A stretch of DNA of 51,048 nt from Helicobacter sp. (GTDB taxonomy: Bacteria > Campylobacterota > Campylobacteria > Campylobacterales > Helicobacteraceae): contig NZ_JAFLSB010000004.1 of the NCBI RefSeq assembly GCF_022511165.1, forward strand, positions 1-51,048, given 5' to 3'. A model generated the notes under the pieces. It was not told the DNA's origin. It searched no databases and was given only the letters and a program-made list of their open reading frames with translations. Below, one piece after another: positions 50,253 to 51,048 of the stretch. The position numbers and the translations under genes were made by a program. Position 1 is the stretch's first letter; each line of letters starts with the position of its first letter.

Positions 50253-51047
50253 TTAATGCTTGAAATAACGCGAATCACAAAAACTCTCCGCGTGAATATT
50301 GCCAAAAGCATTTTTAAGTGATTTAAAAAAGAGAGGATTTTGCTCCTCTATATTTTTAAGAAATTGCTTTGTTGCCTCACGCGCATAGGGTCTTTTATCA
50401 GAATCTAGCCAGTTTATGGGGCAATTACAATCAGGTGCGATATAGATGTGATTATGCGCGATGAAGTCAATAATTTGTCGCTCACGCACAAAAATCAATG
50501 GGCGAATAACTTCTAAGCCATTTTCTGCACGATAAATAGGTGGCATAGAGCGCATAGCGCCATTATAGGTGAGATTCATAAAAAAACTCTCTGCCGCATC
50601 ATCAAGATGATGGGCGAGGGCAAGTTTATTAAACCCTCCCTCTAATGCCTTGCTATACAACGCCCCTCGCCTCATACGCGAACAAAAACTACAATATATC
50701 GTGCCTTCACGCTTATGTTGCTCTAAAATCTCATAAATATCTGTGCGATAAAGCTCATAGGTAATGCCAAGATTCTCACAATATTCAAAAATATATTCAT
50801 ATTCCCCACCTCTGCCATAATCAATCGTAATGGCTTTAAAATCAAACTTAAAAGGGGCGTGTTTGTGCATATAAGCAAGAATTGTTGCTAAGAGTATAGA
50901 ATCTTTACCTCCGCTTAAGCCAAGCAAGATTCTATCTCCCTCTGTAATAAGCCCATATTGGGCATTTGTTTTTCCCACAAGGCGCAGGATTTTTTTGCTT
51001 ATTGTAGGTTCTTTTGTATGCGAGGAGGGGGTATGAGCATTTTGCAT
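50253..51047 (-). CDS. ttcA: tRNA 2-thiocytidine biosynthesis protein TtcA family
   Basis: A 264-residue PP-loop ATPase. The ATP motif GLSGGKDSILL is near residue 48, the cysteine pair in CSFCSRMRRGALY near 120, and further conserved ALAHHLDDAAESFFMNL and the late Cys in APDCNCPINW. These residues are those of TtcA, which thiolates C32 of certain tRNAs with a [4Fe-4S] cluster. The ATG at 51047 lies one base from the edge of the window, so the ribosome-binding site, or a longer start, cannot be judged. Confidence 0.88.
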   Translation of the reverse strand: MQNAHTPSSHTKEPTISKKILRLVGKTNAQYGLITEGDRILLGLSGGKDSILLATILAYMHKHAPFKFDFKAITIDYGRGGEYEYIFEYCENLGITYELYRTDIYEILEQHKREGTIYCSFCSRMRRGALYSKALEGGFNKLALAHHLDDAAESFFMNLTYNGAMRSMPPIYRAENGLEVIRPLIFVRERQIIDFIAHNHIYIAPDCNCPINWLDSDKRPYAREATKQFLKNIEEQNPLFFKSLKNAFGNIHAESFCDSRYFKH

Positions 51048-51048
51048 A

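Noticed and set aside
1..51048. CRISPR arrays, insertion sequences, integrases and prophage genes
   Set aside because: No regularly spaced repeats, transposase, integrase or phage structural genes were seen; the only hints are the small helix-turn-helix gene and the relic at 4470-4966.

Overview
The window is a stretch of an epsilonproteobacterial (Campylobacterota) chromosome, most likely an enterohepatic Helicobacter close to H. hepaticus. It is AT-rich and tightly packed, mostly with core genes. The Helicobacter assignment rests on gene neighbourhoods known from H. pylori: yebC-hemB-arsS-arsR, a hefABC efflux operon, a nuo operon lacking true nuoE and nuoF and ending in pflA, and a napA-type dps. 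A selenocysteine formate dehydrogenase and an nrfHA nitrite reductase are absent from H. pylori but expected in enterohepatic relatives.

Layout: 1-4126 (+) is the end of the spc/alpha ribosomal operon (secY 3' end, map, infA, rpmJ, rpsM, rpsK, rpsD, rpoA, rplQ), closed by a clear terminator. 4183-5100 is a loose AT-rich gap with a small helix-turn-helix gene and a coding relic interrupted by one stop codon. 5122-6507 (+) holds two paralogous TM2-type membrane proteins and a lipoprotein of unknown function. 6776-14536 (+) is a formate dehydrogenase locus: a multi-cluster ferredoxin, a TorD-like chaperone, a small Tat-signal protein, selenoprotein FdhA (UGA at 9833-9835 with a SECIS-like hairpin), FdhB, FdhC and FdhD. 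14640-19810 (+) is a TolC/MFP/RND efflux operon preceded by a perfect 14-bp palindrome, followed by an M15 peptidase. 20855-24799 (-) holds dgkA, an unknown anchored protein, and nrfHA with its own terminator.

24920-28168 (+) holds pgeF, dps/napA and ribB; three tRNA genes (Arg, fMet, Gln) lie between pgeF and dps on the minus strand. 28256-45323 (-) is one long, mostly overlapping operon reading nuoA-B-C-D-E'-F'-G-H-I-J-K-L-M-N, pflA and moeB/thiF. NuoE and NuoF, the NADH-oxidising subunits, are replaced by two small proteins. 45459-49253 (-) is arsR-arsS-hemB-yebC. 49254-49613 is a gene-free 360-bp interval containing a candidate structured RNA. The window ends with two small genes and ttcA, all on the minus strand.

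Together the genes describe an anaerobic or microaerobic respiratory metabolism: formate oxidised in the periplasm by a molybdo/tungsto-selenoenzyme, nitrite reduced to ammonium by NrfHA, and a complex I probably fed by flavodoxin or ferredoxin rather than NADH. I found no phage, transposon, CRISPR array or secretion island. The less-explained items are the ferredoxin/TorD pair ahead of fdhA, the TM2-TM2-lipoprotein cluster, the relic at 4470-4616, the candidate RNA at 49382-49608 and several inverted repeats next to promoters.
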